Source: Aplectana chamaeleonis
Lineage: Eukaryota; Nematoda; Chromadorea; Rhabditida; Cosmocercidae
Assembly (NCBI GenBank): GCA_029168955.1
Contig: JAPDOI010000136.1
Span: forward strand, 1,279,001-1,343,000
DNA length: 64,000 bases
Direction of reading: 5' to 3'
Within the stretch, counting starts at the first letter, position 1. Each line of letters opens with the position of its first letter. Positions 11,944 through 23,564 of this stretch are shown here, piece by piece. The translations under genes and the position numbers were made by a program. The notes beneath the pieces were generated by a model that saw only the letters and a program-made list of their open reading frames with translations, was not told the DNA's origin and searched no databases.

Positions 11944-12458
11944 CGATCTCCATCAGGCGGGCCAGTGCACGCAATCGAATGCCGACTTGAAGTCTATGAA
12001 GGTGATAACGAAGCGCTTTCCACAGCCGATCCTTTCCTCCATAACTTGACGAAGTGCAAAAATTTTATCGCTGCATCCTCGACCCGGACGAAATCATGCT
12101 TGCTCTTCACGACAGGTACTCTCCCGATGGCGTTGGAGTCTAGACTGGATAGTTCTCGTAAAGACTTTACCAACAATCGACAACAGGCTGATCTCGCGAT
12201 AGTTTTTACAGTCTCTGGCATCGCCCTTCTTATTTATAGGCACGACAATAGCCTTTTTCCAGGCAGATGGCACGCTCTCTGTCCGCCATATGCGCGTGAT
12301 TGACTGATGCTACTGACACAGTAGAACGTCTCTTGATGTCCTGATGACCTCAGCAGTGACATTGTCAACACCGGGCGCCTTTGCATTCTTCAGCGGCTTG
12401 ATTGCCGCCTTCACTTCTTCCGCAGTGAGTTCCGAGTCGAGCGCTGTCTCCTCTGGTA

Positions 12459-12660
12459 TAGTGGAGTCCACCAAGAGTGTCTCATTTACTTATCAATAAG
12501 AAGCGGTCGGCTGGGGATCAATGTGCATGAATCCCATACCAGCACGCTCGATACCGATTGAACGAGAGCGGTTGTGCTGCAACGAGTCTCATGTTAATTG
12601 ATCTCCAATCGACCGCTTCTCATTGATAAGTAAATGAGACACTCTTGGTGGACTCCACTA
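12459..12660. mobile_element. TA-flanked hairpin inserted in the RTE element
   Basis: Ends TAGTGGAGTCCACCAAGAGT and ACTCTTGGTGGACTCCACTA are perfect inverts, with TA duplicated outside (12457-12458, 12661-12662). Arms continue through TCATTTACTTATCAAT. About 90 bp in the middle is unpaired. It interrupts the reverse transcriptase region and so postdates the LINE. Confidence 0.82.
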
Positions 12661-13192
12661 TATGTACCTCAACTTGTATCGGTTCGACAAGTGGACCTTG
12701 TGGCGCATTGTGAGTATAGAGTTCACTGAAGAACTGCCTCCATAGCAACAGACGCTCATCTGCTGATCGCAGAAAAGATCAATCCGTATTCCTGATCGAA
12801 TCGCTCATGAGTTTGGTCTTCTTTCTGAGACGGTTGAGTGTGCTGTACAATGTTCGATAGTCATTCCTTCCAACTGTCTCCTCCACTTCGTCTGCTACCT
12901 TATTCTAGTACGACTCCCGCTCTTCTTTCAACTTTCGACGAAGCTCCTGATACAATTGTCGATACCGTCTAACGTCTGTTAGTTTTACTTGCTTCCGTTG
13001 GTCCACGAGACGGATAGAATCGTCCGATATCCAAGGCTGCATAGCCGGTGAATAAAAGAGCACAGAGGCTCTGTGCATTCAAGAACGACTTCAACTGTTG
13101 CTTCTCATGCTCGTCTACAGACAAAGCATCTTCCAGAACTGCGAACCGATTCGACAGCGCGAGTTGAAATTATTCTTGTGTTCCTGGCGCCA

Positions 13193-13600
13193 TCAAGTGT
13201 GACCGGACCAGTTTCTTTCTAGGGACCTCTCACGCCTAGGTCGTCGTAAACGAAGCTGCATTACTGCACGCAAGAAATAATGGTCGGATTCACAATCAAG
13301 CCCTCTCATGGCTCGCACATCTTTGAGTGATGATCTAAAACGTTTGTATATCAGCACGTAGTCCAAGGTGGCCACATCTCGTCGAGTTGGATTCCTCCAT
13401 GTTAACTGATGCTTCCTGGGGTGTCGGAATTGACTGTTACTGATGGAAAGCTCGTTGAACGCAGCGAACGAAAGTAGGCGTAGTCCATTATCGTTTATTT
13501 CGCCCACGCTGAACCTCCAGCAATCGATATGTTGGACCTTGACAACTCTCTTGCTATTATCCCTTTCTGACCGCAGCCGTGTCTCGTTCGCACGTTCCAT
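13193..13600 (-). pseudogene. AP-endonuclease C-terminal fragment of the RTE element
   Basis: The frame contains L-D-Y-V-L-I and G-L-D-C-E-S-D-H-Y-F-L, matching the end of the endonuclease of RTE-like LINEs, where S-D-H is the conserved catalytic-region motif, followed by arginine-rich sequence. The N-terminal half is deleted. An apparent start at about 13600 overlaps the true endonuclease start in a different frame. Confidence 0.8.
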
Positions 13601-13683
13601 GCTCCGATCTCAGCTCCTTCGGTGTCACCAGTCGTCCTCCATTTAACACTGCCCTCAACACTAGAAACAATTAGCTAAAAATA

Positions 13684-14466
13684 CAATACCCGTGCTAAGT
13701 TTCGTAAAAACGGGAGCGTCTGGCAAACTTGGCGAAAGAGCGTCCGATGCATGTAACTTTTTTGAATAAAGATTTCTTGAATTCTGAAAACGATATCATA
13801 TTCACAGATCAAATTGCTACCTAATTATATGACTTGTGTGCCGATGTTCCCTAAAATCGCCTAGTTTTTTGAAAGAAATAGTCTTCACAATCGTTTTTCA
13901 AAAACTTCGCGCGCGGCGACTTGCGGCGAAACTTTGAGGAGTATTTATGCAAGTTATTGAAGAGCAATCTGTATGCTTTCTTCATAAATCAGGTGCAGAT
14001 GAGAGAATCTCGAGGTTTGTGCGGGTTGAATTTTTTCCTTAGTTTAGAGTCCAGGGTTTTCACAACAAGCCTCCGACTTTTCAGATAGTTCTAAAGCTGT
14101 TTAATGAAGAATTTCGAAAATTCAACCCACACAAACCTTAAGATTTCTTCACCTACACCTAATTTATGAAAAAAGTACAGATTGCTCTTCCATTACTTGT
14201 ACAAATACTGCTCAGAGCTTCGCCGCACTTTTCCACCCGCGACATTTTTGAAAAATGATTGCAAAAACAATTTCCTCCAAAATCAAAGCGATTTCAGGGA
14301 ACTTCGGCGTACAAGTCACATAATGAGGTAGCAATTTGATCTGTGAATATGATAGTGTTTTCAGAAATCAAAAAAGGCTTCATTCAAAAAAGTTGCATTC
14401 ATCGGACGCTTTTTTGTCAGGTTTTTCAGATGCTCCCCGTTATCACAAAAGTTAGCGAGGGTATTG
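13684..14466. mobile_element. TA-flanked foldback, family F1 copy a
   Basis: Begins CAATACCCGTGCTAAGTTTC and ends with the inverted version; TA at 13682-13683 and 14467-14468. Arms of roughly 350 bp include GAGCGTCCGATGCATGTAAC. The middle includes a second inverted segment around GATTTCTTCACCTA. TA targets indicate the Tc1/mariner superfamily. Confidence 0.85.
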
Positions 14467-14523
14467 TATTTAGACCAACTGCTGTTGACCTATTGCTTCC
14501 CCACATAATGCACATATTTTCAG

Positions 14524-14653
14524 GTTACGACCATGTTACTCCGACAACGGATCCTGGCCGAATTTTTACTGTGTTTTTTGGTCTTATTGGTATTCCCCTT
14601 ATGTTTATTACTGCAGCAGATATAGGAAAATTTTTATCGGAAATAGTTATAAG
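14524..14653 (+). CDS. K2P channel exon: end of first pore, outer loop and M2
   Basis: The first codon is completed by a G from an upstream exon (Gly). The exon then reads Y-D-H-V-T-P-T-T-D-P-G-R-I-F, followed by the hydrophobic M2 run F-F-G-L-I-G-I-P-L-M-F-I-T and A-D-I-G-K-F-L-S-E. The T-P-T-T-x-x-G-R-I-F and G-I-P-L segments are hallmarks of K2P pore 1 to M2. The selectivity filter should be G-Y-G but has Asp (codon GAC, 14529-14531) in third place, one transition from GGC. The exon ends with AG (phase 2) before GTGAGT. A foldback transposon ends only 57 bp upstream of the exon, leaving a very short clean stretch for the acceptor. Confidence 0.87.
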
Positions 14654-15274
14654 GTGAGTATGCTCCACAATCATGCGTTCATTGATTTCCTGAAACATGG
14701 CTTTGGAAATTCCAAACGTATGTCACTTGTTTCAAATCGGAAAGCTCCAAAACCATTGTGAAGATCTTTCGCCAGTCTTAGTCGCGCGATTGGACAAGGC
14801 GCTGCCATTCGCGGCGAGCGGCAAGTATTTGCTTTTCTGCACATTCTGAGGCGTGTGTTGTCGGATGATCAACTAGTACATAAAACAAGCACTTGTTTCG
14901 CACAAAGTTGAGTTTGAAGCGACTTGTTAAAAGTGGACGAAAAAGACGCGCAAAAGTGTCCTCGCGCGCTTTCTGACCAAAACCTACGAGTGGTAGTGTA
15001 GCTTTGATTGGAACATTGATGCGAAATGACGATTAATCTCCCCATCCAAGATTTGCACCTTAGATCTTGAATTTGGGTACGAATAGGGTACGACTTTGTG
15101 ATGCCCTATAACAAACACTTTGAAGCGTTATCAAGTTTCACCAAGCCCAGGCCGAGATGAGTACAAAATCAGCACTCCATAAATGCAGATGTCACATATT
15201 TTTATCGGAAAACTACGGACATATTATACACATACATATCTCATAACTTATAATTAAGGTCATATGCTAAGTTA
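14654..15274 (+). other. Intron sequence, no repeat recognised
   Basis: First part of the 8.6-kb intron after the M2 exon. It is single-copy in appearance, with no inverted ends or long open frames. Confidence 0.4.
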
Positions 15275-18200
15275 TTGCAATTCTGGCACTTCGTTGCCTC
15301 TATTGTGGAACTGCTCCGCACGAACATGTTTGACGGTGATGTCGATTCCATAGACTCTTTGTGAGCTTGTTTTTGTTTTTTTCTGCAAATATGGCTTACG
15401 ATTCTATCCGAACCGGCCAATGGCTAGCCGCAGGCTTCATCCGTAGTTCTCCTCTTCGAAATAGGCTACAACGATACACCGACCCTATCAGCATCTCTTA
15501 TATCATAGAAGGTGACCAGCCAGTACAGATATGCAGGTATATACGGGTTGGCCGAAAACTAAAGGCGCACGCAGAACTTGCCGACAAAAACTTCTTTTCG
15601 AATTTTAGCGTCCTATCCTCTTTGAATGATTGATTTTTTACGAGAACTATAAAGGTGAAGGAGCTAGCCGAATCGCCGAAAACCCCGCGTAGTGAATAGT
15701 CTCTTTCACAGTTTTTTGCTATCCGACGCCGCAGCAGGCCTTTCATAGGGTGATTGATAATATCGATCGTCCCACCATCAACGGAGAAATTTCGCGCCTA
15801 CGTCGCTATTCGGGGTTCAACGACGTGGCAGTCCTATCCTATAAGTCTCTGGACAGTGGAGCTGCAAAAGTCGCGTCGCCACGATGAAGTATGCTTCAGC
15901 TTTGTGCCTGCCCTTTATTCCCGCGACTTTTGCCGCCAGACTATGCATAGACGCCGGACGACTCCTTTCGGTAAATTGCGGAAGTGGCTCAAAATCATTC
16001 CGTCGTGGTAATACCCACCCTAAGTTTTGGCAAAAAGGCGAAAAAAGCGCGGAAATTCGCTTTTTTCGTCTTTTGATCATAACTCGCTTCAAAGGGAACG
16101 ATTTTCAAATTTGAAGACAGTTTTGGAATCAGCATTGATCCCTCTTTCTTTTTGATCGATACGTGGCTTACTCTGAAACAATGCATATAGGGTTGACACA
16201 ATCAATCGAGTGGGTGAGTATGAGCTGCTGAAATGTGTGACTGGGTCTACTCTAGTTCATTCGAATATTTGGTTCAGTTTTTCTTTTCATTTTACAATTT
16301 GTATTTTTTTATATTTTCAATTCTTTAAAAATTTAATCTCACTCTTCCTCTAGGTATTATTTATTAGCTATTCATTCAGTTATTTGCTTGAAACTTTTTG
16401 GTTCTTAAACATTTTTGTTTTTCTATTTGTATCAAATACTTATTTCAATTTGCTTTATTGGATTTTTATACGAATTTTCACTGTAATTTGAATACTTTAT
16501 AATTCGGTTTGATTACTATAACTATCGCTTTATCTGAAAAATGGTTTCAATAACAACGATAAAATATTATTCGGATATGAATCGTTTCAACTTTGACTTC
16601 AGACGAACAATTCATAACACTGAAAACTTTTAGAGTCTTCGAGTAGGAGCAAATTCAAGTTTCAATTGTTTGTGTCAATATTAAAAATTTCTTGGAGTTA
16701 TTATTTTCAAAATCCGAAATTACCATTCGTCGCCCTGATTTCTAGAATTTTTTCAAGTTTGTGAGAACAGTTATTTTTTTAAGTAGTTATGACATATTTC
16801 ACCCTTCCACAAAGTTGAAATTCTTCAGAATCTATGAAACTTCAACCTGAAAAACATCACCAATCGATTCTTGTCGTATTGTGAATTCCGAAACTGTCTC
16901 CATACCTGGGAAACAGTCAAGGTTTTTTTTTGATCCTGCGTGGTTTTGGATGAACTCCGCGCTGGCGATGGTCCCCTTAGCTGCCTGCGCCTCCACTACT
17001 TCCACTCTATCTACCTGTTCCTCTCGACGCTCTAACGCACTCCTCGCTCGAAGACAGTCCCGGAAAGGGATTGAATTTGAGCAGCGAAGATGGGCTAGAA
17101 AGACAGCGGTGGAAGGTGTGGTCCTTGGAAAACCAATGTTCCGAAAGCATAATGGGTGGCTTCTGCAATGTTGGTGTACGGGGACGAGATAAAAAGCAGT
17201 TAACGGTATGAAGGGCTGTTTTTTCGGACAGCTCCGGAGGCTTCAGAAAATAAAGCTTAACTGTGTGGGTGGCCAACATCATACGCGCATTTAGAGAAAA
17301 TCGGAACAGGAACTAGCTCTATGGGTTGTCCTTTCCTGGGATCCCAGTCCCGTTCTCGAACTGTGCTATCGGTGAGTGAATCCTTAGTCGCAGACCATCC
17401 AGAAACCGACGCGCGCGGCCGCGGCGCATCACCGCACTGATGACTCCACCAAGCAAAAGGTGTGACTCGACCAACTAACTGCTCTTCGACAATTGCGGTC
17501 AGAAATTATTGAATACAAGGAGAAGGATCGGAATATGGAATTTTCATTTTCTCAATTTCATAAAAATCACCCGCGAGCATTGCACCCACACGGATAAATG
17601 CTTTCTTTTCTGAACCCTTCGAAGCTGTCCGAAAAACAGCCCCCCATACCGTCAACTACTTTTATCTCGTCCCCATACACCAACATTGCAGAAGCCACCC
17701 ATTATGCTTTCGGAACATTGGTTTTCCAAGGACCGCACCTTCCACCGAGGTGTCTTTCTAGCCCATCTTCGCTGCTCAAATTCAATCCCTTTCCGGGACT
17801 GTCTTCGAGCGAGGAGTGCGTTAGACCGTCGAGAGGAACAGGTAGATAGAGTGGAAGTAGTGGAGGCGCAGGCAGCTAAGGGGACCATCGCCAGCGCGGA
17901 GTTCATCCAAAACCACGCAGGATCAAAAAAAAAACCTTGACTGTTTCCCAGGTATGGAGACAGTTTCGGAATTCACAATACGACAAGAATCGATTGGTAA
18001 TGTTTTTCAGGTTGAAGTTTCATAGATTCTGAAGAATTTCAACTTTGTGGAAGGGTGAAATATGTCATAACTACTTAAAAAAATAACTGTTTTCACAAAC
18101 TTGAAAAAATTCTAGAAATCAGGGCGACGAATGGTAATTTCGGATTTTGAAAATAATAACTCCAAGAAATTTTTAATATTGACACAAACAATTGAAACTT

Positions 18201-19083
18201 GAATTTGCTCCTACTCGAAGACTCTAAAAGTTTTCAGTGTTATGAATTGTTCGTCTGAAGTCAAAGTTGAAACGATTCATATCCGAATAATATTTTATCG
18301 TTGTTATTGAAACCATTTTTCAGATAAAGCGATAGTTATAGTAATCAAACCGAATTATAAAGTATTCAAATTACAGTGAAAATTCGTATAAAAAATCCAA
18401 TAAAGCAAATTGAAATAAGTATTTGATACAAATAGAAAAACAAAAATGTTTAAGAACCAAAAAGTTTCAAGCAAATAACTGAATGAATAGCTAATAAATA
18501 ATACCTAGAGGAAGAGTGAGATTAAATTTTTAAAGAATTGAAAATATAAAAAAATACAAATTGTAAAATGAAAAGAAAAACTGAACCAAATATTCGAATG
18601 AACTAGAGTAGACCCAGTCACACATTTCAGCAGCTCATACTCACCCACTCGATTGATTGTGTCAACCCTATATGCATTGTTTCAGAGTAAGCCACGTATC
18701 GATCAAAAAGAAAGAGGGATCAATGCTGATTCCAAAACTGTCTTCAAATTTGAAAATCGTTCACTTTGAAGCGAGTTATGATCAAAAGACGAAAAAAGCG
18801 AATTTCCGCGCTTTTTTCGCCTTTTTGCCAAAACTTAGGGTGGGTATTGTACCTTGCATCGCGGGTTGGTAACACTGAAGTTGTCCCAGTTCCTCTCAAA
18901 GGCAACTTCGTAAATCAGCCAGCCGTAGATGCATTTTTCGATTCCTTATGTCCATATCTAAAGAGCCCGAATGGAAAAGCCTGCAGTTTCGAATTCGGGC
19001 TAGTAGCGGACCGCCATACCTTAGGAGGGGCACGAGAAAACTTGTGTCAAAATGACACAAGCTGGACATTGCACTGTGAATAA
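15275..19083 (+). pseudogene. Unidentified coding relic, split by an F2 foldback
   Basis: Protein-like segments lie in shifting frames: L-Q-F-W-H-F-V-A-S-I-V-E-L-L (15275-15360, ending at a GTGAGC), I-S-I-S-Y-I-I-E-G-D-Q-P-V (to about 15535, ending AG|GTATAT), D-R-P-T-I-N-G-E-I-S-R-L (about 15700-15890), then a segment entering the transposon at 16010. The last segment resumes at 18850 in the same codon phase: with the F2 element and one TA removed, TA+C gives a Tyr codon and the frame runs on for 77 more codons to a stop. Family unknown; it could be a gene fragment or an integrated foreign sequence. Confidence 0.4.
16011..18849. mobile_element. Large TA-flanked foldback, family F2 copy a (2.8 kb)
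   Basis: Ends CAATACCCACCCTAAGTTTT (left copy begins at ATACCC) and the inverse at 18826-18849, with TA at 16009-16010 and 18850-18851. Arms of about 1.27 kb are nearly identical and enclose roughly 290 bp. Open frames of about 80-100 codons occur in both arms as mirror images and do not resemble a transposase. By TA target this is a Tc1/mariner-type foldback with no coding capacity. Confidence 0.88.
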
Positions 19084-19744
19084 GCGGCCAATCTTCTTTC
19101 TTGTTTTGAGACCATATTGGTTTAGCATCTCTTTCAGACCCTTCACGTCTCTAGAGCCGATTCCTGGGTGTCTATAAAATCGAAAAAAGCACAAGGATGT
19201 AGTTTTGCACCAGTATGATACTTTTGGGATAATGAAACATTGCGGCCGCTTTTCTAGCTCTGATATTCCTTTCATCCGGATCAGGGCTGGGCGCGCGTCC
19301 CGGGAAGGCGGTTTTTATTATGCACCCCCATTAGCTCGGTACCCTATTAGGCACCCCACTTTGGAAAATCAAAATCGAGTGTGTCCTTAGTAGTCGGGCA
19401 CAGCAGCCATGATTTTCACTTCTAGATTTTGATTTTGGCTCCCAAAATATTGAATGGGGAAAATTCAGTGAATTTCAGCAAAAACGGTAGTTTAATTTCA
19501 AAACTTCAGTCGAGTCCCGTGAGGAAAAATAGTAAGAGACGGTAACTTATGAGAAAATATAGAGGAATTTTCGTCTTATTTATCTTGAAACAATTCAACA
19601 ATTGCAAGCAATGAAACTACTACTACTGAAATATTTAATGTATTCTGTTGGATGCATTCATGAACAACCCTATGAAGGATTAGTTATTCTGTGTTTAATT
19701 GTTCTGACGAATAAACAAAGACTCTTTTGTGATTGGAAAATAAG

Positions 19745-20660
19745 TTAGGCTTTATGTGATGCGTAGACACTGGAAATACCGAGTTGTAGCCAACTGGAAT
19801 GCCGCAATCGCTTGGAATCGCGCGGCTCGCCGTGCGATATGGTGCTTGTCCGCAGCAACACAGCCCACACTGGAGTGGACACGCACACAATATTAATTAA
19901 AAAATGTAATTTATTACAGAACACGGGGGAGAAAAGGAACGAAACCGGAGGAAATGGAAGAAGGTAGAGGTAGCCTACTTTCGATGTACTCATCGTGGAA
20001 ATTTAATGTAAATAAACAAAGTTGTAGTGGGGGAAAGTGTTTAGTGGTGACAAGGTTCATTCAAACGAAGCTAGTGCATCGAAAATAGCACTGCACATGA
20101 TAACTAAGGACATTAGAAGAAAGAGGAGAATCTGCCGAACAGTTCAGCATTAATAGGTTCGATATTTAATGTAACTAAAGGGTCATAAATTTTGTCCCGG
20201 TTTTACCCCGGAAACCGGGACGATGTTTGAATTCCTTAGATCACATCAAATATCAAACTTATTTAAACCAAGGTATTTGCCAGAATCTCCTCTTTCTTTT
20301 AATGCTCTGACTTTTTTATTTTTAAAGCTGTTTTCATTCAACTAGGTTTATTTGAATGAACCTTGTCGAATCCAAAAAACTCACCCCGCTCCAACTTAGT
20401 TTATTTACATTAAATTTCTATAATGGATGAATTTAAAGTATCCTACCTCTGTCTTCTTCCAGTTTCTCCAGTTTCAGCCCTTTTCTCCTTCCCTTTCTGT
20501 AATAAATCACAGTTTTTAATTAATGTTGTGTGCGCGTCCGCTCCAGTGTGCGGTGTGTTGCTGCGGACAAGCACCATATCGCACGGCGAGCCGAATTACA
20601 AGGGATTCGGTACTCCAGATGGCTACAACTCGGGTTTTTATAGTTTCAAAGCCCTATTCA
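19745..20660. mobile_element. Foldback with open frames in both arms
   Basis: The segment with AGCACCATATCGCACGGCGA near 20570 is mirrored near 19840, and GGTTCATTCAAA near 20055 is mirrored near 20350. Each arm holds a frame of about 75-82 codons with the same peptide pattern (R-T-S-T-I-S-H-G-E-P). Exact ends uncertain. Confidence 0.6.
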
Positions 20661-20663
20661 GTA

Positions 20664-21183
20664 CTCTTGTACTCCGCAGGGTACTGATGACAGTTTTTTA
20701 GCATGTTGAGAGACATGGTACTTCTCAAGGAGGAGGAGAAGAGCATTAACTTCTCTCACAAGTCCTTGCAAAGTACTCAATTTTCACAATCGGCTATCTT
20801 CATAAGTCACGTTCTCATGAGCGAAAATTTGTTGGCTAGTTGTGATACTGAATGTGCTGTCTGTAATTTCAATCTGTATTAATACAGCAGTTCGCTGATT
20901 CTTTTTTGAAAGTGAACGATAGTGCTTCTGAGCGCTATCTTTGTATCTTTGCCTCGAATCGGTTACCACCCGTGTAATCAGTGAACGCTGCACGAAATAA
21001 ACATCACATCACATCAATCCTTACTTGCTACTAGATAAAGGAGTCGTGTTTATTTCTTTATCAAAATAATCAAACACATTATAAATAATCCTCAATTCAC
21101 AGTTATTAATAAAAAGCCTCGACAGCAACTATTAATTTTCGCGAACGCAACCTGCATGTCAATCAATAATTTGAATTCTGTAA
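20664..21183 (+). other. No gene; possible LINE 3' tail
   Basis: AAATAAACATCACATCACATCAA at 20996-21018 combines an AATAAA signal with a short CATCA tandem, as at the end of some non-LTR retrotransposons. No reverse transcriptase lies upstream, so this is only a possible truncated insertion. Confidence 0.25.
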
Positions 21184-21380
21184 GTGTTCTTTCCGAAAAG
21201 CGGAGAAGAAGATATGACAAATCAAAGGAAAAGCGTGTATTATTTTTTTCCTGAAATTCGGCAGAACAGGCACTTTGTTTTTATCTGGGTGTTCGGTTTA
21301 GGCACCCCCCTTTGCCTTCTCCGCAGCGTCCAATATGCACCTAAGGTCAACCGGGACGCGTACCCAGCCCTGATCCGGAT

Positions 21381-22172
21381 ACACCTTCTGGTTACGATCT
21401 GAAAAGTTTGGATCCATCCGCTCATGAAGATATCTAGTCGCAGCAGAGGACGTCTTCTGTGCGGCTTAGTGGAAAATTTTTCGACGGTTCTCTAACTTTC
21501 TTCACTCACTCGTTCTTCGCCTAAACCGCGCATCTAGGAAGCAGCTTACGCCCTCGAAGCTCTAGACAGTCTTTGACCTACTACTGGTCTGTGGTTAGGG
21601 CTAGGAAGAGACCTTAAGCTATCGAATTCGAGCTGAGGCTTGTTACTGATACTGGCTTGGAGGTGACGTCACGGTCTCCCATCTGTGTTGACAGTATGAG
21701 GACGGTCACTTTTCGCTCTGCATCACAGCTTTTTCGTGGTCCCAGTGACAAAAAACTACTTTTGGAAGAGCTGAGTCCTTTTTAGATCTTCCTGGTCAAA
21801 GAAACTCCAATTCTCGAATTTTACCCAGGTGAGCTAAGGTCGTGACAACCGCCCTTTTCCGTTGCCGTGGACTGTGCAGCTGCTTGTCACGAACAGTTTC
21901 TAACGATTGAGAGGCTCTAAGGGTTTTTGTGTGTTTAACTGGTGGTGGAATTATCTGGACCTGTAAGAAAAAACGAAAAGAGAGGAACTAGTGTATGATT
22001 ATTTTTGAAGGATCACGGCCGAGTGCTCAGGATCGCAGCATGTTTTCGGACATGCACAGTTCTAGCCTCGAGCCTGTATGCAGCCCTGAACTCTAAGCAG
22101 ATGAAGTCGGTCGTATGTAGGCACAGTCCTGATGCTAGTCTCACTCTCAATTTATCATGGAACAAGCATCTA
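21381..22172. other. No gene seen
   Basis: Intron sequence without inverted ends, tandem repeats or open frames of note. Confidence 0.35.
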
Positions 22173-22963
22173 CAATACCCGCGCCAAGTTTTGTAAAAAC
22201 GGGGAGCATTTGCCAAACTTGGCAAAAGAGCGTCCGATGCATGTAACTTTTTTGAACGAGGACATTCTTGAATTCTGAAAGCTCTATCATTTTCACAGCC
22301 CAAATTCCTACATGATAATGTGCCTTGTGGACCGAAGTTTCCTAAAATTGCTTTGTTTTCGAGTGAAATTGTTATTGCGGTCGTTTCACAAAAACGTCGC
22401 GCGCGGCAAAGTGCGGCCAAATTTTGAGTAGTAATTGTACGAGTAATAGAAGAGCAATCTTGATATTTTCTTCGTGAGTTGAATGAAAGTGGGGCTATCT
22501 AGAGATCTGGGCAGTTTGAATTTTTGAAATCCTTCATTAAACACTCTCGGGAGCTTCCTGAAAAGTCGGACTTCTGTTGCGAAAGCCCCAGACCGAAAAT
22601 GGAGGATTCCGAAAATTCAATTTGCACAGATCTTCAGATAGCCCCACTCCCATCTTATTCACGAAAAAAACATAAAGATTGCTCTTCTATTACTCGTACA
22701 ATTACTACTCAAACTTTCGCCGCACTTTGCCGCGCGCGACGTTTTTGTGAAACGACCGCAACAAAAATTTTATTCGAAAACAAAGCGATTCCGGGGAACT
22801 TCGGTCCACAAGGCACATTATTATGTAGGAATTTGAGCCGTGAATATGATAGCGCTTTCAGAATTCAAAAACGTCCTCGTTCAAAAAAGTTACATGCATC
22901 GGACGCTTTTTTGCCAAGTTTGGCAAATGCTCCCCGTTTTTACAAAACTTAGCGCGGGAATTG
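22173..22963. mobile_element. TA-flanked foldback, family F1 copy b
   Basis: Begins CAATACCCGCGCCAAGTTTT, ends AAAACTTAGCGCGGGAATTG, TA at 22171-22172 and 22964-22965. Close in length (791 bp) and sequence to F1a. Opposite frames in the two arms encode mirror peptides and are not genes. It lies 257 bp upstream of the M3 exon. Confidence 0.85.
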
Positions 22964-23220
22964 TATGACGCACTCGCCACTTTTTGTATTATATTCCAAT
23001 GGGATACTGCAGGTCCCGGAATCTGCGCTGAAGAATGAAGGGTACGCCGGTGAAATGAAAACTGAATAATTCTAATAGATTATGGTCGTGACCAAGCGAA
23101 ACGAATGTAACAACATCTGCGCTATAGCTTCTGACTAACAGTAAACTCTGCGATATTGACATGATGGCTGTGATGTCACTTAGTTCATCAAACTTGCTGA
23201 TTTTTATTTGAAAGCTTCAG

Positions 23221-23376
23221 ACAGTTAAAGAAGAAACGTCGGGAGTCCGACGAGGAGACATCAGAAGACGACGAAGACCGCTTGCAGTTACCTATTGCAT
23301 CGTACTTTGCTCTCATCATAGGATATTGTTGCATAGGAAGTCTTCTCTTTAACACCTTTGAGAAAGGACCTATTTG
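23221..23376 (+). CDS. K2P channel exon: charged M2-M3 linker and M3
   Basis: Starting with A after CTTCAG, the exon gives a basic then acidic linker (Q-L-K-K-K-R-R-E-S-D-E-E-T-S-E-D-D-E-D) and the third membrane segment I-A-S-Y-F-A-L-I-I-G-Y-C-C-I-G-S-L-L-F, then F-E-K-G-P-I-W. The Leu-Phe, Glu and Trp ahead of the second pore helix are typical of K2P M3. Phase 2 in and phase 2 out fit the flanking exons. The linker is short if exon 1 joins directly; another small exon between them cannot be excluded. An F1 foldback ends 257 bp upstream and a 42-bp minisatellite starts about 190 bp downstream. Confidence 0.88.
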
Positions 23377-23564
23377 GTAAGTCGCTCTACACGATACAGG
23401 AGAAGTATTGCAGTTATATATTCAAGCAAATGATCTCAAATGAATAGCCGAGCGCCTTATTGGAATAGCTGAATAATAGCAAATTCTGGAGATCGCAAAC
23501 AGTAGCTGTTATAGTGAGGACCGAATATTCGAGTTTGAATAAATATTCGAATTTTTCGAATGAA

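Larger units (their letters stand above)
10845..13642 (-). mobile_element. RTE-clade non-LTR retrotransposon, defective
   Basis: Reads right to left. It retains pieces of an AP-type endonuclease and a reverse transcriptase, and its 3' end is a short tandem tail of TGAG units (ACTCACTCACTC on the plus strand), as in RTE elements, next to the left copy of the target duplication. TTAAC is repeated outside (10840-10844, 13643-13647). The 5' end begins just before a G-A-W-N-V-R-T endonuclease start but most of the N-terminal endonuclease is missing, and frames are broken, so it cannot move by itself. Confidence 0.85.
10361..13654. mobile_element. TTAA-type MITE, family B copy 2, split by a LINE
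   Basis: The left end AGGCAGTGTTCAAGATGAAT begins after TTAA 10357-10360. The body runs to TTTATCG near 10839, where a retrotransposon begins; the missing tail TTAACACTGCCC resumes at 13643, followed by TCAA. Without the LINE, B2 would be about 490 bp, normal for the family. Confidence 0.8.
19274..21380. mobile_element. Probable foldback with ATCCGGATCAGGGCTGGG ends
   Basis: ATCCGGATCAGGGCTGGG at 19274 is mirrored at 21363-21380, with GCGTCCCGG just inside on both sides. The arms then diverge, and a second foldback lies in the interior. Target duplication not visible. Similar wording (CCGGATCAGGGATG) occurs at 38042. Confidence 0.5.

Noticed and set aside
16881..17940. Open frames of 83-103 codons in the F2a arms
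   Set aside because: They are mirror images in the two arms and recur with changes in F2b. No transposase motif is present.
22013..22952. Open frames of 135-142 codons in F1b
   Set aside because: They are the same arm read from both sides of an inverted repeat, and F1a does not conserve them.
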